A stretch of DNA of 62,344 bases from contig JAAVHC010000035.1 in the NCBI GenBank assembly GCA_014799925.1, positions 1 to 62,344 on the forward strand, given 5' to 3'. Below are positions 1-8,874 of this stretch, piece after piece. The translations under genes were made by a program, and so were the position numbers. The number at the start of each line of letters is the position of its first letter. The first letter of the stretch is position 1. The notes below the pieces were generated by a model. That model made no database searches, was not told the DNA's origin, and was given only the letters and a program-made list of their open reading frames with translations. This DNA comes from Oscillibacter sp. Lineage in GTDB: Bacteria; Bacillota; Clostridia; Oscillospirales; Oscillospiraceae.

Positions 1-130
1 TGGGTCCAGGCGTCAGGCGGCCAAAGGCCGCCCCAGCCCTAAGCCGCGCAAAGCGCGGCCCACGGGGCAAAGCCCTGGTGGGTTTGGGCGAAGCCCAACA
101 CTTACTCGTTCTCAACCGCATCGACTATAG
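1..130. repeat. Right end of an inverted-repeat (MITE-like) element, cut by the window edge
   Basis: The last 30 bases (101-130) closely match the right terminus of the element at 50576-50737; both end in TCGACTATAG. Inside lie four short perfect hairpins with three-base loops: 16-32 (AAA loop), 43-59 (AAA), 65-75 (AAA) and 84-98 (GAA). The left end falls outside the window. No coding sequence is recognised here. The assignment as a non-autonomous transposable element rests on the shared terminus only. Confidence 0.55.
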
Positions 131-160
131 GCTGCAGATGAACCCCTGTGCGAAGATGTG

Positions 161-214
161 GATAGAGAGATATCCGGCCGCAGATTCTGCCGTGCGGCCG
201 GATATCTCTCTATC
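161..214. terminator. Strong hairpin downstream of the GH112 gene
   Basis: A perfect 22-bp stem (161-182 with 193-214) closes a 10-nt loop. It lies about 55 bp past the stop of the minus-strand phosphorylase gene, the last gene of its operon. There is no clear U-tract on the minus strand, so it could be a terminator or a 3' RNA-protecting hairpin. Confidence 0.5.
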
Positions 215-268
215 TTTGCCAATTCCGTCAGCGAGCAGGCGGGTGGTCAGCTCCCAATACGTTTTCTT

Positions 269-2437
269 TCAGGAAATTGTATCATACCACAGGATCTCAT
301 TGGCCGCCATATCCAGGCGGAAGCTTCCGCCATCGGTATAGACGGTTGTGGACTGGGGTTCGTACGTATTGTTCACTACACAGAACTTGCCGCTCTGGAG
401 GAAGGCGTGGACCTCTACGTTAAAATTGGAGGAGAACCACTTGTGCAGCTCTGCCTCTCCGTGTGCGCTCCAGAGGATAGCGCGGTACAGCAGGCGGCTG
501 TTCTCAAAGGTATAGGGCAGGCCGGAGAGATAAACCGCCCGGCCTTCGCCGAACCGGTTTACCGCCAGCTGCACTTCCTTCTCCCGCTGGACCAGGATTT
601 CCGTGCCCGGGAGGGCGTAAATGCTCTTTTTCCCCTCGCCGAAATCCACCGGTCCGGTGCAGTCCGCCAGCAGGAAGTGGTCCGGATGCTCCTCCCAGTT
701 GTATTTGTCATAACCCAGAGTAAATCCAGTTTCTTTTTCTACTCCCAGTACACCAGCCAGCTGCAAATACCGCCCCTGATACTGGTGTCCGGAGGGCTCG
801 CCCGCGCCGATGAAGCCGCCGCCATTCCAGACGAAGGCTTTCACCGCTGCCACAATGTCCGGGTCCTCCCAGACCGCGCCGCCGGTGTGGGCCGTGTCGC
901 CGTCCCCTACGTTGATAAGCACATCGACGCCGTCCAAGATGTGAGAATCGGCCTTAAGCTCGTCAAAACTGATGAATCTCACATCAAAGGGCGCGCCGGA
1001 CAATGCCTCGATGATCCCGGCATAGGAGTAGTTCTGCTTCTGGTACAGCGCGTGGTGGACCATGTGGCACCCCCAGGACCGGGCTCTGCCCCAGCTGTTG
1101 AGTACCGCTACAGTCTTTACGCAATAGGGCGTGCCGCCGTCAATATTGGCATACAGCTCCCGGAATTCCCCGCAGACGCTCTCCACGTAGTCAATAAACT
1201 CCGGGAACCGGCAGGCCAGCTTCAGATAGCCGCCGTAGCCGATGCGGTCAATGGGTTTACGGAGGATGGCCCGGCGGGCGGTGACCCAGTTCTCCTTGGC
1301 CTCCCGGACGGGATCGCCGCCCTCGTGGAAGGTATCGGGAAAGAAGTAGGGCAGAAAACGTCCCTCGGTGTACTTCACGCCGGGAATGTCGGAGATAAGC
1401 CGCAGAGTGGAGCCGTTGCCCACGCTGCCCACCACCGCGTCCAGACCGATGGAGGCAAATTCCGGCATGTAGGGCTCGGTGCCGATAAAGTGGTCGCCCA
1501 GAAACATCATGGCTTCCTTGCCCAGTTCGTGGGTAATATCCACCATCTCTTTCGCCAGCTTCGCCACCTCCCGCCGCTGGAAGGCCATGAAGTCCTTGAA
1601 TTCCCTGCCGGGGACCCGGTACTGGTTGTTGTAGTAGCCCTGGTCGATGATAAACTCGGGCCGGAACCTGTAGCCGGCCTCTTTCTCAAATTGCTCCAGA
1701 ATATACGGGGACACGGAGGCGGAGTAGCCGTACCAGTCTACGTACTTCTCCCGTTTCAGCTCATCGAAAACCAGCGTAAACTGGTGGAAGAACGTGGTGT
1801 AGCGGATCACATCCACATAAGGATGATCCGCAATGAACTTCCGCAGCCGCTCCATGGTGAACCTGTGGGTCTTGGGCTGGCGGACGTCGAAGGTGATCTG
1901 GTGCTCAAAGTCCTTCCAGCCGTTGGTAACGGCGTTGTACATATGCACCGGGTCCCAGATCAGGTAGGCAAGAAAGCTGACGGTATAATCGTGGAACGAT
2001 GCCGGCGTGTCAATGACCACGCAGCCGCTCTCTGCGTCATACCGCCAGTCCTCCGGGGACAGCGGCTGCCCGGCGGTGCGGTCCATAACCTCCCACCAGC
2101 GCTTGACGTCGTCCCGGGTGTTCACCTCCATCAGTTCCCTGCTGATCCCCTGCATGAGGGGAATGGACAGCGGCCCGCCGGAAGCGGTATGAAACCCCGT
2201 CATAATATAGCACTGCTGCACCTCGTCAGGGTTGGCCTTCGCCCAGGCGTTGTCCTTACGGGTGGTGTAGTAGGTGGAATAGACCTTCGCGTCTACGCTT
2301 TTCAGCTCTTCCGGGTAGTCGGTGCCGTCGCAGTCCCGGATGGCGTCCGCGCCCCAGCGCTTCACCAGCTCCAGGGTCTCGGGGACCACGTCCACGTCCG
2401 TGGGGATGGTCACGCGGCCAAATTGTTTTTTATCCAT
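269..2437 (-). CDS. GH112 beta-galactoside phosphorylase (galacto-N-biose/lacto-N-biose or galactosyl-rhamnose phosphorylase)
   Basis: A 722-residue cytoplasmic enzyme, the usual length for family GH112. It carries the family motif GDHFIGTEPY, which holds the catalytic acid, and a C-terminal glutamine-amidotransferase-like domain. GH112 enzymes cleave a beta-galactoside with phosphate to give galactose-1-phosphate and the acceptor sugar. Characterised members act on galacto-N-biose/lacto-N-biose or on D-galactosyl-beta-1,4-L-rhamnose. The rhamnogalacturonan setting favours the rhamnose-specific type; this is inference from neighbours, not from specificity residues. The start at 2437 is preferred over 2473 because AGGGGAAG lies just before this ATG and the longer form would overlap the upstream gene. 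It is the last gene of the operon beginning at 5946. Confidence 0.9.
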   Translation of the reverse strand: MDKKQFGRVTIPTDVDVVPETLELVKRWGADAIRDCDGTDYPEELKSVDAKVYSTYYTTRKDNAWAKANPDEVQQCYIMTGFHTASGGPLSIPLMQGISRELMEVNTRDDVKRWWEVMDRTAGQPLSPEDWRYDAESGCVVIDTPASFHDYTVSFLAYLIWDPVHMYNAVTNGWKDFEHQITFDVRQPKTHRFTMERLRKFIADHPYVDVIRYTTFFHQFTLVFDELKREKYVDWYGYSASVSPYILEQFEKEAGYRFRPEFIIDQGYYNNQYRVPGREFKDFMAFQRREVAKLAKEMVDITHELGKEAMMFLGDHFIGTEPYMPEFASIGLDAVVGSVGNGSTLRLISDIPGVKYTEGRFLPYFFPDTFHEGGDPVREAKENWVTARRAILRKPIDRIGYGGYLKLACRFPEFIDYVESVCGEFRELYANIDGGTPYCVKTVAVLNSWGRARSWGCHMVHHALYQKQNYSYAGIIEALSGAPFDVRFISFDELKADSHILDGVDVLINVGDGDTAHTGGAVWEDPDIVAAVKAFVWNGGGFIGAGEPSGHQYQGRYLQLAGVLGVEKETGFTLGYDKYNWEEHPDHFLLADCTGPVDFGEGKKSIYALPGTEILVQREKEVQLAVNRFGEGRAVYLSGLPYTFENSRLLYRAILWSAHGEAELHKWFSSNFNVEVHAFLQSGKFCVVNNTYEPQSTTVYTDGGSFRLDMAANEILWYDTIS

Positions 2438-2450
2438 GATTTCTTCCCCT

Positions 2451-2651
2451 TCAGCGCTTTTTCGGATCTTCAAAGGGCTTGTTGTACAGCGCCAGCGTGA
2501 CCAGCAGCAGGACCACGCCCACCAGCATCAGCCCCAGTCCGCCCAGCTTTCCGGTCTGCTTCCAGCCGTAAACCAGCAGGAAGATGCCCGCAATGAATGT
2601 TACCAGCATCAGAGCCACGCGCAGGGTGGTGTGTTCTTTCCAGAATTTCAT
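2451..2651 (-). CDS. Small two-helix membrane protein of the sugar-transport operon
   Basis: About 66 residues, with two hydrophobic helices (near residues 11-28 and 36-54) separated by a short GKLGG turn, a charged N-terminus and a PFEDPKKR tail. No catalytic motif is visible. It sits between the permease gene at 2737 and the GH112 gene, 14 bp upstream of the latter, so it is very likely co-transcribed. An accessory role in the importer is possible but unproven. The start is uncertain: ATG at 2651 lies nine bases after an AAGGATAGG site, and ATG at 2660 is also possible. Function not recognised. Confidence 0.7.
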   Translation of the reverse strand: MKFWKEHTTLRVALMLVTFIAGIFLLVYGWKQTGKLGGLGLMLVGVVLLLVTLALYNKPFEDPKKR

Positions 2652-2736
2652 AAAATTCATCCTATCCTTACTCAATTTTCGTTACCGGGCGGCAGGGCAG
2701 ACGGCCGCGGAGCGCATTGGCCGCCCGCCCAGGGCC

Positions 2737-3627
2737 TCAGCCTTTCAATCCGCCCACGGTCATACCCTGGGTCAGCTTCTTCTGCACGCAGATGTAGAGG
2801 ATCAGCGTGGGCAGCATCACCAGCACCAGGCCGGCGTACAGGATGCCGTATTCGGCGGAGGACTGCTGGGCCTGCATCAGATTCAGGAGGCCCACCGGCA
2901 GGGTCTTCTGCCCCGTGGCGCTGCTCATGAGGGTCATGGAGATAATGTACTCGTTCCAAAAAGAGAGGAAGTTAAAGAGAATAATGGTGATGATGGACGG
3001 CTGGGCCATGGGGAAGATGATCCGAACCATGGTGGCGCCGTAGCCCGCGCCGTCGATGTAGGCCGCCTCCTCGAAGTCGTGGGGCAGGGTGGCGAAGTAG
3101 CCGGAGAGGAGGTAGATGGTGAAGGGCAGCGCCGTGGAGGCGTAGACCACCGCCAGGACAAAAATATTGTTGAGCAGGAAGCCGCTGCCCAGAAGGCTTT
3201 TCAGCGCCGCGTCCCCGTCCTTCAGCATCAGGAAGATGGGAACCACAATATAGTTGACGTTGATGAACAGTCCCGCCATGAAGCAGGTATTGAGAAGCTT
3301 CCGTCCCGTAAACTCAAACCGGGACAGGCAATAGGCCGCCGGAAGGGCAATGACCAGCAGCAGCGCCAGACTCAGCGCCGTGACGACGACGGAGTTGAGC
3401 ATATAGCTGCCCATGCTGGCCGCGTTCCATGCGTTCACGAAGTTCTGCCAGTAAAACCCGGCGGGCAGGGCCCAGGGGTTGCCGTAGAACTCGCTGTTCT
3501 GCTTGACGGAGGCCAGGAATACCCAGGCCACAGGTACGATAATGAGGATCGCCAGGGTGATGAGGACCACGTAGATAAATACCTTAAAAATGGGCTCTGC
3601 AGAGCCGCGTTTCGCTTTTTCGTTCAT
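2737..3627 (-). CDS. Carbohydrate ABC transporter permease, MalG/LacG type (CUT1)
   Basis: A 296-residue inner-membrane permease with six hydrophobic helices. The cytoplasmic EAA loop reads EEAAYIDGAGYGATMVRIIFP-like around residues 185-205 and contacts the ATPase. The C-terminal TVGGLKG ending is typical of MalG-type partners. It forms the channel with the MalF-type protein encoded 13 bp upstream and takes substrate from the lipoprotein at 4612. AAGGAGGAG precedes the ATG. No ATPase gene lies in this operon; the MsmX/UgpC-like ATPases at 12250 or 17724 probably energise it, as shared ATPases do in Bacillus. Confidence 0.95.
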   Translation of the reverse strand: MNEKAKRGSAEPIFKVFIYVVLITLAILIIVPVAWVFLASVKQNSEFYGNPWALPAGFYWQNFVNAWNAASMGSYMLNSVVVTALSLALLLVIALPAAYCLSRFEFTGRKLLNTCFMAGLFINVNYIVVPIFLMLKDGDAALKSLLGSGFLLNNIFVLAVVYASTALPFTIYLLSGYFATLPHDFEEAAYIDGAGYGATMVRIIFPMAQPSIITIILFNFLSFWNEYIISMTLMSSATGQKTLPVGLLNLMQAQQSSAEYGILYAGLVLVMLPTLILYICVQKKLTQGMTVGGLKG

Positions 3628-3639
3628 GTCCGCTCCTCC

Positions 3640-4515
3640 TTACATTTCCAGGACATCCCGCCTGGTGACCCTGTTCACCATGGCCGAGAGCAGGAAGGAG
3701 AACAGGAAGATCACCACGCCCGCCGCCATGGCGTAGCCGTAGAGCCCCGCGTCCTTCTGGTTATACATGAAGCTGAGGCCCACGTCGGCCATGCCCTTGG
3801 CCACCATGGCCTTGACAAAGAGAAAGGCCATATTAATGGTGGAGATGATGAAGAAGGTCAGGGTGGTGCGGATGTTGGTCCAGATGAGGGGCAGGGTGAT
3901 CTGGAAGAACTGCGCCATGCGTCCCGCGCCGTCCAGGCCGGCGGACTCGTAGAGATCCGCCGGCACCGCCGACATGGAGGCCATGTACATGACCATGTAG
4001 TAACCGATGGCCTGCCAGACCATGGCGATGATGATGGAGGGAATGACCATCTGCTGGTCCTTCCAGAGGATCATAATATCCCGGCCCGACAGGAAGGAGA
4101 GGACGGAGTTAAGCATACCGTTCTCCGGCTTGTAGATGGCGGAGAAAATACCGGCAATGACCACCACGGAGAGGATATTGGGGATGTAGAAGATCACGCG
4201 GAAGAAATTCTGTCCCCTGATCTTCTCCTTGGTGAGAATGGCGGCAAAGAGGATGGCAAAGAAGAAGGTGACCAGGGTCACGATAACGATCAGCAGAATG
4301 GTGTTCTGCATGGCGGAGATAAATTTCGCGTCCTTGAACAGGACCTTGAAGTTGTTCAGACCCACGAAAGTCTCCGCGGGGGAGTAAGCTCCCCGCTCAA
4401 AGAGGGACATGCGGAAGACGTTCAGGGTGGGCAGGACCATGAAGATGAAAAACAGGATAGTGGCCGGGGCCACGCACAGAGCGATGAACCGGCTGCGGTC
4501 TTTGCTGCGGCGCAT
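3640..4515 (-). CDS. Carbohydrate ABC transporter permease, MalF/LacF type (CUT1)
   Basis: A 291-residue permease with six predicted membrane helices and an EAA-type loop (YESAGLDGAGRMAQFFQ) near residue 195. This is the MalF-side subunit of the first importer. The start at 4515 (MRRSKDRSRF) is chosen because AAGGGAGAG lies six bases upstream; the open frame runs 19 codons further up to 4572 but would run through the stop-proximal hairpin behind the binding-protein gene. The downstream permease begins 13 bp after its stop. The likely substrates are pectin-derived oligosaccharides, judged only from the enzymes encoded nearby. Confidence 0.94.
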   Translation of the reverse strand: MRRSKDRSRFIALCVAPATILFFIFMVLPTLNVFRMSLFERGAYSPAETFVGLNNFKVLFKDAKFISAMQNTILLIVIVTLVTFFFAILFAAILTKEKIRGQNFFRVIFYIPNILSVVVIAGIFSAIYKPENGMLNSVLSFLSGRDIMILWKDQQMVIPSIIIAMVWQAIGYYMVMYMASMSAVPADLYESAGLDGAGRMAQFFQITLPLIWTNIRTTLTFFIISTINMAFLFVKAMVAKGMADVGLSFMYNQKDAGLYGYAMAAGVVIFLFSFLLSAMVNRVTRRDVLEM

Positions 4516-4546
4516 GAAATCTCTCCCTTCTCTGTGAAAATAGAAG

Positions 4547-4579
4547 GGCGGCGGTGAGTAGGAACTACTCACCGCCGCC
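4547..4579. terminator. Perfect hairpin between binding-protein and permease genes
   Basis: A 15-bp perfect stem (4547-4561 with 4565-4579) with a GAA loop. It lies 33 bp after the stop of the solute-binding protein gene and before the first permease gene. Such hairpins commonly protect the abundant binding-protein mRNA or attenuate downstream transcription. It lacks a U-tract, so full termination is unlikely. Confidence 0.6.
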
Positions 4580-4611
4580 TACTTTACGGCTTGTGAAATT
4601 TTACGCCGGGA

Positions 4612-5946
4612 TTACTCCATGATATTCTCGCGCATCTGGTCGCTGGCGGTCTTGACGTCGGCGATCCACTGATCCTTGGTAATGGAGCCGTTGACCAGAC
4701 CGTTGACAGGATCCAGGAATACTTCGCGGACGGTGCCCAGGCCGGCCACGGCCTCATAGGCGGCGAAGTTGCCCATGGCGGCGTCAGCGCCGTTGTCATA
4801 GATGGAGTAGAACATCTTGTTGTCGCCGTCCAGGTTGTCGGTCAGGCCGGGGACGGGCTGGATAGCGCCGCCCTTGGCGAAGATGGCGCAGGCGGCATCA
4901 CTGTACAGGAAAGCCACAAACTGCTTGGCGGCGTCCAGGTGGGGAGCTTTGGCGGGAATCCACGCCTGCTCCAGCCAGCAGTAGCTGGCGCCGCTGCCGC
5001 CGGACTTGGCGGCGGGCAGTGCGGTCATGCCCCAGGAAAAGCCGTCGGCACGGGGAGCTTCCGACATCTCGCCCACGATCCAGGTGCCGTTGGGCATGAA
5101 CAGGGCCTTGTTGTCCAGCACCAGCTGCTGGTTCTGGGTGAAGTCCTGATCGTTGGCCTGAGCGGGGGTGACGGGGTTGGTGCAGCTGGCCAGCTTGGCG
5201 ATAATTTCAAAGCACTGCTGGGCCTCGGGGGTGTCCCAGACGCCCTCTTCATAACGCAGAGCCTTGTTATAGAAGTCGGGGCCGCCCACGGAGTACATCA
5301 GAGCGTACAGGAAGGCGTCAAAGTAACCGGTGGTGGGGTAAGTAAAGAGGTACTGGCCCTCGGGGAGGCTGTCGGCCAGGGCCCACATCTCGTCCCAGGT
5401 GGTGGGAACGGTCCAGTCATTCTGCTCAAAGAGGCCGGCGTTGTAGAACAGGCCGCAGGGAGAGTAGAACATGGGGGCCAGATAGGTGCGGCCGTCGTTG
5501 TAGGGGTTGGTGACGGAGGTGTCGGTAAAGCCGCCGACGATCTTGTCGGAGACCTTGACGCTCTCGCCGGGCACGGTCATGGACAGCACGTCGGTGATAT
5601 CGGCGATGTTGCGGTCCTTGATGAACTGCTCGGTGAGGCCCTTCTCACGGCCGGTGGCCAGGTGGATAACGTCGGGGAAATCGTTGCCCTGCATGGAGGG
5701 CCCGATCACGTCTTCCAGATTCTTATCGCAGATGAGATCCACCTTGATGCCGGTCTGAGCGGTGAAGGCGTCGCAGACCTCCCGCCACATGCCGGGATAG
5801 GCTTCCTCATAGCCGGAGGCCAGAGCGGCCACCTGGATGGTCACATCCCCGGCGGGGGTGTTGGCGTTGTTCCCGCCGCCGCCGCAGCCGGCCAGCAGGG
5901 ACAGGACCATGACGGATGCCAGGATCATGCTGAGAAACTTTTTCAT
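4612..5946 (-). CDS. Extracellular solute-binding lipoprotein of the first sugar importer
   Basis: A 444-residue family-1 solute-binding protein. A type II signal peptide ends in the lipobox LLAGC (residues about 17-21), followed by a Gly/Asn-rich linker, so it should be lipid-anchored outside the membrane. It captures an oligosaccharide and passes it to the permeases at 3640 and 2737. The start at 5946 follows GGAGGAATTGGAC directly and gives a normal signal peptide; the open frame up to 6024 adds a non-signal leader. It is the first gene of a five-gene operon, with a promoter at 6016-6043. Substrate unknown; a pectin or RG-I side-chain fragment is inferred. Confidence 0.93.
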   Translation of the reverse strand: MKKFLSMILASVMVLSLLAGCGGGGNNANTPAGDVTIQVAALASGYEEAYPGMWREVCDAFTAQTGIKVDLICDKNLEDVIGPSMQGNDFPDVIHLATGREKGLTEQFIKDRNIADITDVLSMTVPGESVKVSDKIVGGFTDTSVTNPYNDGRTYLAPMFYSPCGLFYNAGLFEQNDWTVPTTWDEMWALADSLPEGQYLFTYPTTGYFDAFLYALMYSVGGPDFYNKALRYEEGVWDTPEAQQCFEIIAKLASCTNPVTPAQANDQDFTQNQQLVLDNKALFMPNGTWIVGEMSEAPRADGFSWGMTALPAAKSGGSGASYCWLEQAWIPAKAPHLDAAKQFVAFLYSDAACAIFAKGGAIQPVPGLTDNLDGDNKMFYSIYDNGADAAMGNFAAYEAVAGLGTVREVFLDPVNGLVNGSITKDQWIADVKTASDQMRENIME

Positions 5947-6015
5947 GTCCAATTCCTCCAATTGTATTTTATAACGCTCCCTGGAAAGCAGCGCTGTTCC
6001 AGCGTTATGCTTATG

Positions 6016-6043
6016 ATTATACATGGGCGGCCGGCGTAATCAA
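6016..6043 (-). promoter_or_regulatory. Sigma-A promoter of the first importer operon
   Basis: On the minus strand, TTGATT (6043-6038) and a perfect TATAAT (6021-6016) are separated by 16 bp, about 70 bp before the lipoprotein start. The 5947-6301 gap between the divergent lipoprotein and araC-type genes is AT-rich and contains this promoter plus the one at 6215-6243; no gene is seen in it. Confidence 0.6.
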
Positions 6044-6214
6044 TTCTTTTGTTGCGCTCTTTTTTAGATATATTGCTTTTCTGCAATTTGCGGCAAACCT
6101 CGCGCCGTTCTCTGCTGAATTTTAGTCAAAACGTCAACCCGGTTCCCGCCGCTATTTTCATTTTGCCAATATCCTGTCATGAAATGCTGCTGTAAGTTGA
6201 ACAATTTTTCTGTA

Positions 6215-6243
6215 TTGCGTCACGAAAAAGCAGGCGCTATAAT
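6215..6243 (+). promoter_or_regulatory. Promoter of the AraC-family regulator gene
   Basis: TTGCGT (6215-6220), a 17-bp spacer and a perfect TATAAT (6238-6243) lie about 60 bp upstream of the GTG start at 6302. Confidence 0.6.
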
Positions 6244-6301
6244 AGAAGCTGAAACCGGAAGCAGTTCCATTTTATAATCTTGCGGCAAAGGAGAAGAGAA
6301 A

Positions 6302-7159
6302 GTGAGCACACAGCAATACATCATAGAGAGGCCATCTGCTCCGGAGAGCGAGGGCAGCGGGCGGGTCCTGCTGCGATACATCACCCGGGCGCACTACAGC
6401 GAGGAGTGGAACTCCACGCTTCATACCCACGCCCGCGCGGAACTGTTTTTTATTACCGGGGGCCACGGCGTATTTCAGGTCTGGCAGGACCGTTTTCCTG
6501 TGGCCATCAATGATCTGGTCGTGATCAACGCCGGTATTCCCCATACGGAGACCAGCCAGCAGGGCAGCCCCATGGAATACGTGGTGCTGGGTGTGGACGG
6601 CCTGGAAACCATGACGGACATCAGCGGCTGCGCCCTGCTGCATCTGGCAGCGGAGCAGGAGGCCGTGACCGCGTGCCTGCGGATGATGGTGCAGGAGATC
6701 CGGGTTCAGCAGGCCGGCTGTGATGAGATCTGTCAGAACCTGCTGGAGATCATACTGCTGCGTCTGCGGCGGCGGGAAGATTTTTCGCTGAGCAGCACAC
6801 CGTCGGGACCCCGCAGCAGCCGGAACTGCGACCTGGTGCGGCGGTACATCGACAACCATTTCAAGGAAAATCTGACCCTGGACCAGCTGGCAAAAATGGC
6901 GCATGTCAGCAAATATCACCTCTCCCACACCTTCCAGGAGGAGTTCCACATTTCTCCGATCAGCTATCTGATCGCCCGCCGCATCCAGGAGAGCCGTTTT
7001 CTGCTGCGGGAGACGGACCACAGCATATCCCAGATCGCACAGATCCTTGGATTTTCGTCTCTCAGTTATTTTTCCCAGAGCTTTCGGCGTCTGGAGGGAA
7101 TCAGCCCCATAGAGTTCCGCAGACGCTATCACAAAAAAAGCGGCGAACCCGGATCATGA
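6302..7159 (+). CDS. AraC-family transcriptional regulator
   Basis: A 285-residue regulator with an N-terminal cupin-like sugar-sensing domain (His-rich STLHTHARAELFFI near residue 40) and a C-terminal pair of helix-turn-helix motifs (about residues 185-280, with LDQLAKMAHVSKYHLSHTF and ISQIAQILGFSSLSYFSQSF). It probably senses an imported sugar and activates the divergent importer operon at 5946, the GH4 gene downstream, or both. The start is GTG at 6302, preceded by AAGGAGAAGAG. It sits between the two candidate targets, which supports but does not prove the assignment. Confidence 0.92.
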   Translation: MSTQQYIIERPSAPESEGSGRVLLRYITRAHYSEEWNSTLHTHARAELFFITGGHGVFQVWQDRFPVAINDLVVINAGIPHTETSQQGSPMEYVVLGVDGLETMTDISGCALLHLAAEQEAVTACLRMMVQEIRVQQAGCDEICQNLLEIILLRLRRREDFSLSSTPSGPRSSRNCDLVRRYIDNHFKENLTLDQLAKMAHVSKYHLSHTFQEEFHISPISYLIARRIQESRFLLRETDHSISQIAQILGFSSLSYFSQSFRRLEGISPIEFRRRYHKKSGEPGS

Positions 7160-7382
7160 TTTGCTCTCAACCGGTCAACCCAGGGAGGTTGTAAGGCAGG
7201 TATCCCGTTACGCGCTCCTCATCGCGGAATTGGAGACGGAAATTGTTACTCCGACATTGCATTTCCGCTTCCATTATGTTACTATTTCCACAGACGGCGC
7301 AATAGAACTTGATGAAGGTACCGCCACCTCGGGCCTCAAGATCTGAGGCCTGCCGGAAATGTAATTTGTGAGGGGTGTTTAC

Positions 7383-8786
7383 ATGATGAAATATGAGGGA
7401 AACAGGGTCAGCAATATCCGCCTGGCCTACATCGGCGGCGGCTCCAGGGGCTGGGCATGGAAATTTATGACCGATCTGGCTATTGAACCCGCTATGAGCG
7501 GTGAAGTCGCCCTTTACGACATCGACAAGCCCGCCGCGGAAGCCAATGCCATCATCGGCAACATGATCGACGCCCATCCCGCTGTGGTTGGCCATTGGAA
7601 ATACTCTGTTTCCGATACGCTGGAGGAGGCTCTGACCGGAGCGGACTTTGTGGTCATCTCCATTCTCCCCGGCACATTCGACGAGATGGAAATCGACGTC
7701 CATATGCCGGAGCGGTTGAATATCTGGCAGTCCGTGGGCGACACGGCCGGCCCCGGCGGTATGATGCGCGCTCTGCGGACTTTGCCCATGTTTATTCCTA
7801 TTGCGGAAGGGATTCGTGATATCTGCCCCGAGGCCTGGGTCATCAACTATACGAATCCCATGTCTCTCTGCGTACAGATCCTATACCACGTTTTCCCCGG
7901 CATCAAGGCTTTCGGCTGCTGCCATGAGGTGTTTGGCACCCAGAAGGTATTGGCCGCCGCTGCCGCGGAGTATCTGGGCATTCCCACGCCGCCTCGCCGT
8001 GATATTCATATCAATGTTCTCGGCATCAACCATTTCACATGGTTTGACGAAGCGTCCTATCAGGGGATAGATCTGTTCCCGGTTTACCGTGATTTTGCGG
8101 ATAAATACTACAGGGATGGCTTCCATGAGCCTGACCGCAACTGGGCAAACAGTTCCTTTGACTGTGCCCACAGGGTCAAGTTTGACCTGTTCCGCCGCTT
8201 TGGTTTCATTGCCGCGGCAGGGGACCGGCATCTGGCGGAGTTTATGCCCGGCGACGAGTATCTGAAGGACCCGGAGACGGTCAGAAGCTGGAAATTCGGC
8301 CTTACTTCCGTCGAGTGGCGGAAGTATGATCTGGCCGCCCGGATGGAGAAAAGCCGGCAGATCATCGCCGGTGAGCATGAAGTGGACAGGGAACCCTCCG
8401 GCGAGGAGGGAATCCTGCTGATGAAGGCCCTGGCGGGTATGGACAGAGTCGTCAGCAATGTGAATATTCCCAACGCGGGACAGATCGTCAACCTGCCGCT
8501 GGGAACCATTGTGGAAACCAACGCCGTTTTCTCCAGAAACAGCATCAAGCCTATGATGGCTGGCGCACTCTCTGATGAGCTTTATCAGCTGATGATTCCC
8601 CATGTGGAAAATCACAGGCTTATCCTTCAGGCGTCTCTGAGCTGTAACCGGGATCTGATCGTCAAGGCATTCCTGAATGATCCCAACATTATTTCCAAAT
8701 GCAGTGATGAAGCGGAGATCCGCAGGCTGGCGGACGATATGATTGCCGGTACAGCGGCCTATCTCCCCAAGGGCTGGATGGAATAA
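7383..8786 (+). CDS. GH4 family glycosidase, probable alpha-galacturonidase (LplD-like)
   Basis: A 467-residue GH4 enzyme. GH4 hydrolases use NAD and a divalent metal in an oxidation-elimination mechanism. Visible marks are the Rossmann loop GGGSRGWAWK near residue 15, the substrate/metal motif CCHEVFG (about residue 175) with its Cys, and GINHFTW with its His about 40 residues later. The CHEV-type motif and the pectin context resemble Bacillus LplD alpha-galacturonidase more than the 6-phospho-glucosidases (CN/CD motifs) or MelA (CHS). It would release galacturonate from imported oligogalacturonides for UxaC. The start is ATG 7383 after GAGGGGTG. The 223-bp gap after araC shows no convincing gene. 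Confidence 0.85.
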   Translation: MMKYEGNRVSNIRLAYIGGGSRGWAWKFMTDLAIEPAMSGEVALYDIDKPAAEANAIIGNMIDAHPAVVGHWKYSVSDTLEEALTGADFVVISILPGTFDEMEIDVHMPERLNIWQSVGDTAGPGGMMRALRTLPMFIPIAEGIRDICPEAWVINYTNPMSLCVQILYHVFPGIKAFGCCHEVFGTQKVLAAAAAEYLGIPTPPRRDIHINVLGINHFTWFDEASYQGIDLFPVYRDFADKYYRDGFHEPDRNWANSSFDCAHRVKFDLFRRFGFIAAAGDRHLAEFMPGDEYLKDPETVRSWKFGLTSVEWRKYDLAARMEKSRQIIAGEHEVDREPSGEEGILLMKALAGMDRVVSNVNIPNAGQIVNLPLGTIVETNAVFSRNSIKPMMAGALSDELYQLMIPHVENHRLILQASLSCNRDLIVKAFLNDPNIISKCSDEAEIRRLADDMIAGTAAYLPKGWME

Positions 8787-8815
8787 ACCCAGCGGAAACC
8801 ACTGCTCTTCAATTT

Positions 8816-8842
8816 GAGCCGCCCTCTTTTCGAGGGCGGCTC
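8816..8842. terminator. Bidirectional terminator between convergent genes
   Basis: An 11-bp perfect GC-rich stem (8816-8826 with 8832-8842) and TTTTC loop lie between the GH4 gene and the minus-strand gene ending at 8875. Confidence 0.75.
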
Positions 8843-8874
8843 TTGCGTTACATGAGGATTGATCCAATCCTTCC

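Noticed and set aside
158-2500. Long plus-strand open frame of 780 codons across the GH112 gene
   Set aside because: It is the reverse-frame shadow of a clear GH112 gene in high-GC DNA. It lacks a ribosome site and recognisable domains.
2584-4557. Long plus-strand open frame over the permease genes
   Set aside because: Its composition is His/Gly/Asp/Gln-rich as expected for an antisense reading; both permeases on the other strand are certain.
7161-7346. Short frame between araC and the GH4 gene
   Set aside because: No ribosome site and no similarity that I can see. Treated as leader or intergenic DNA.
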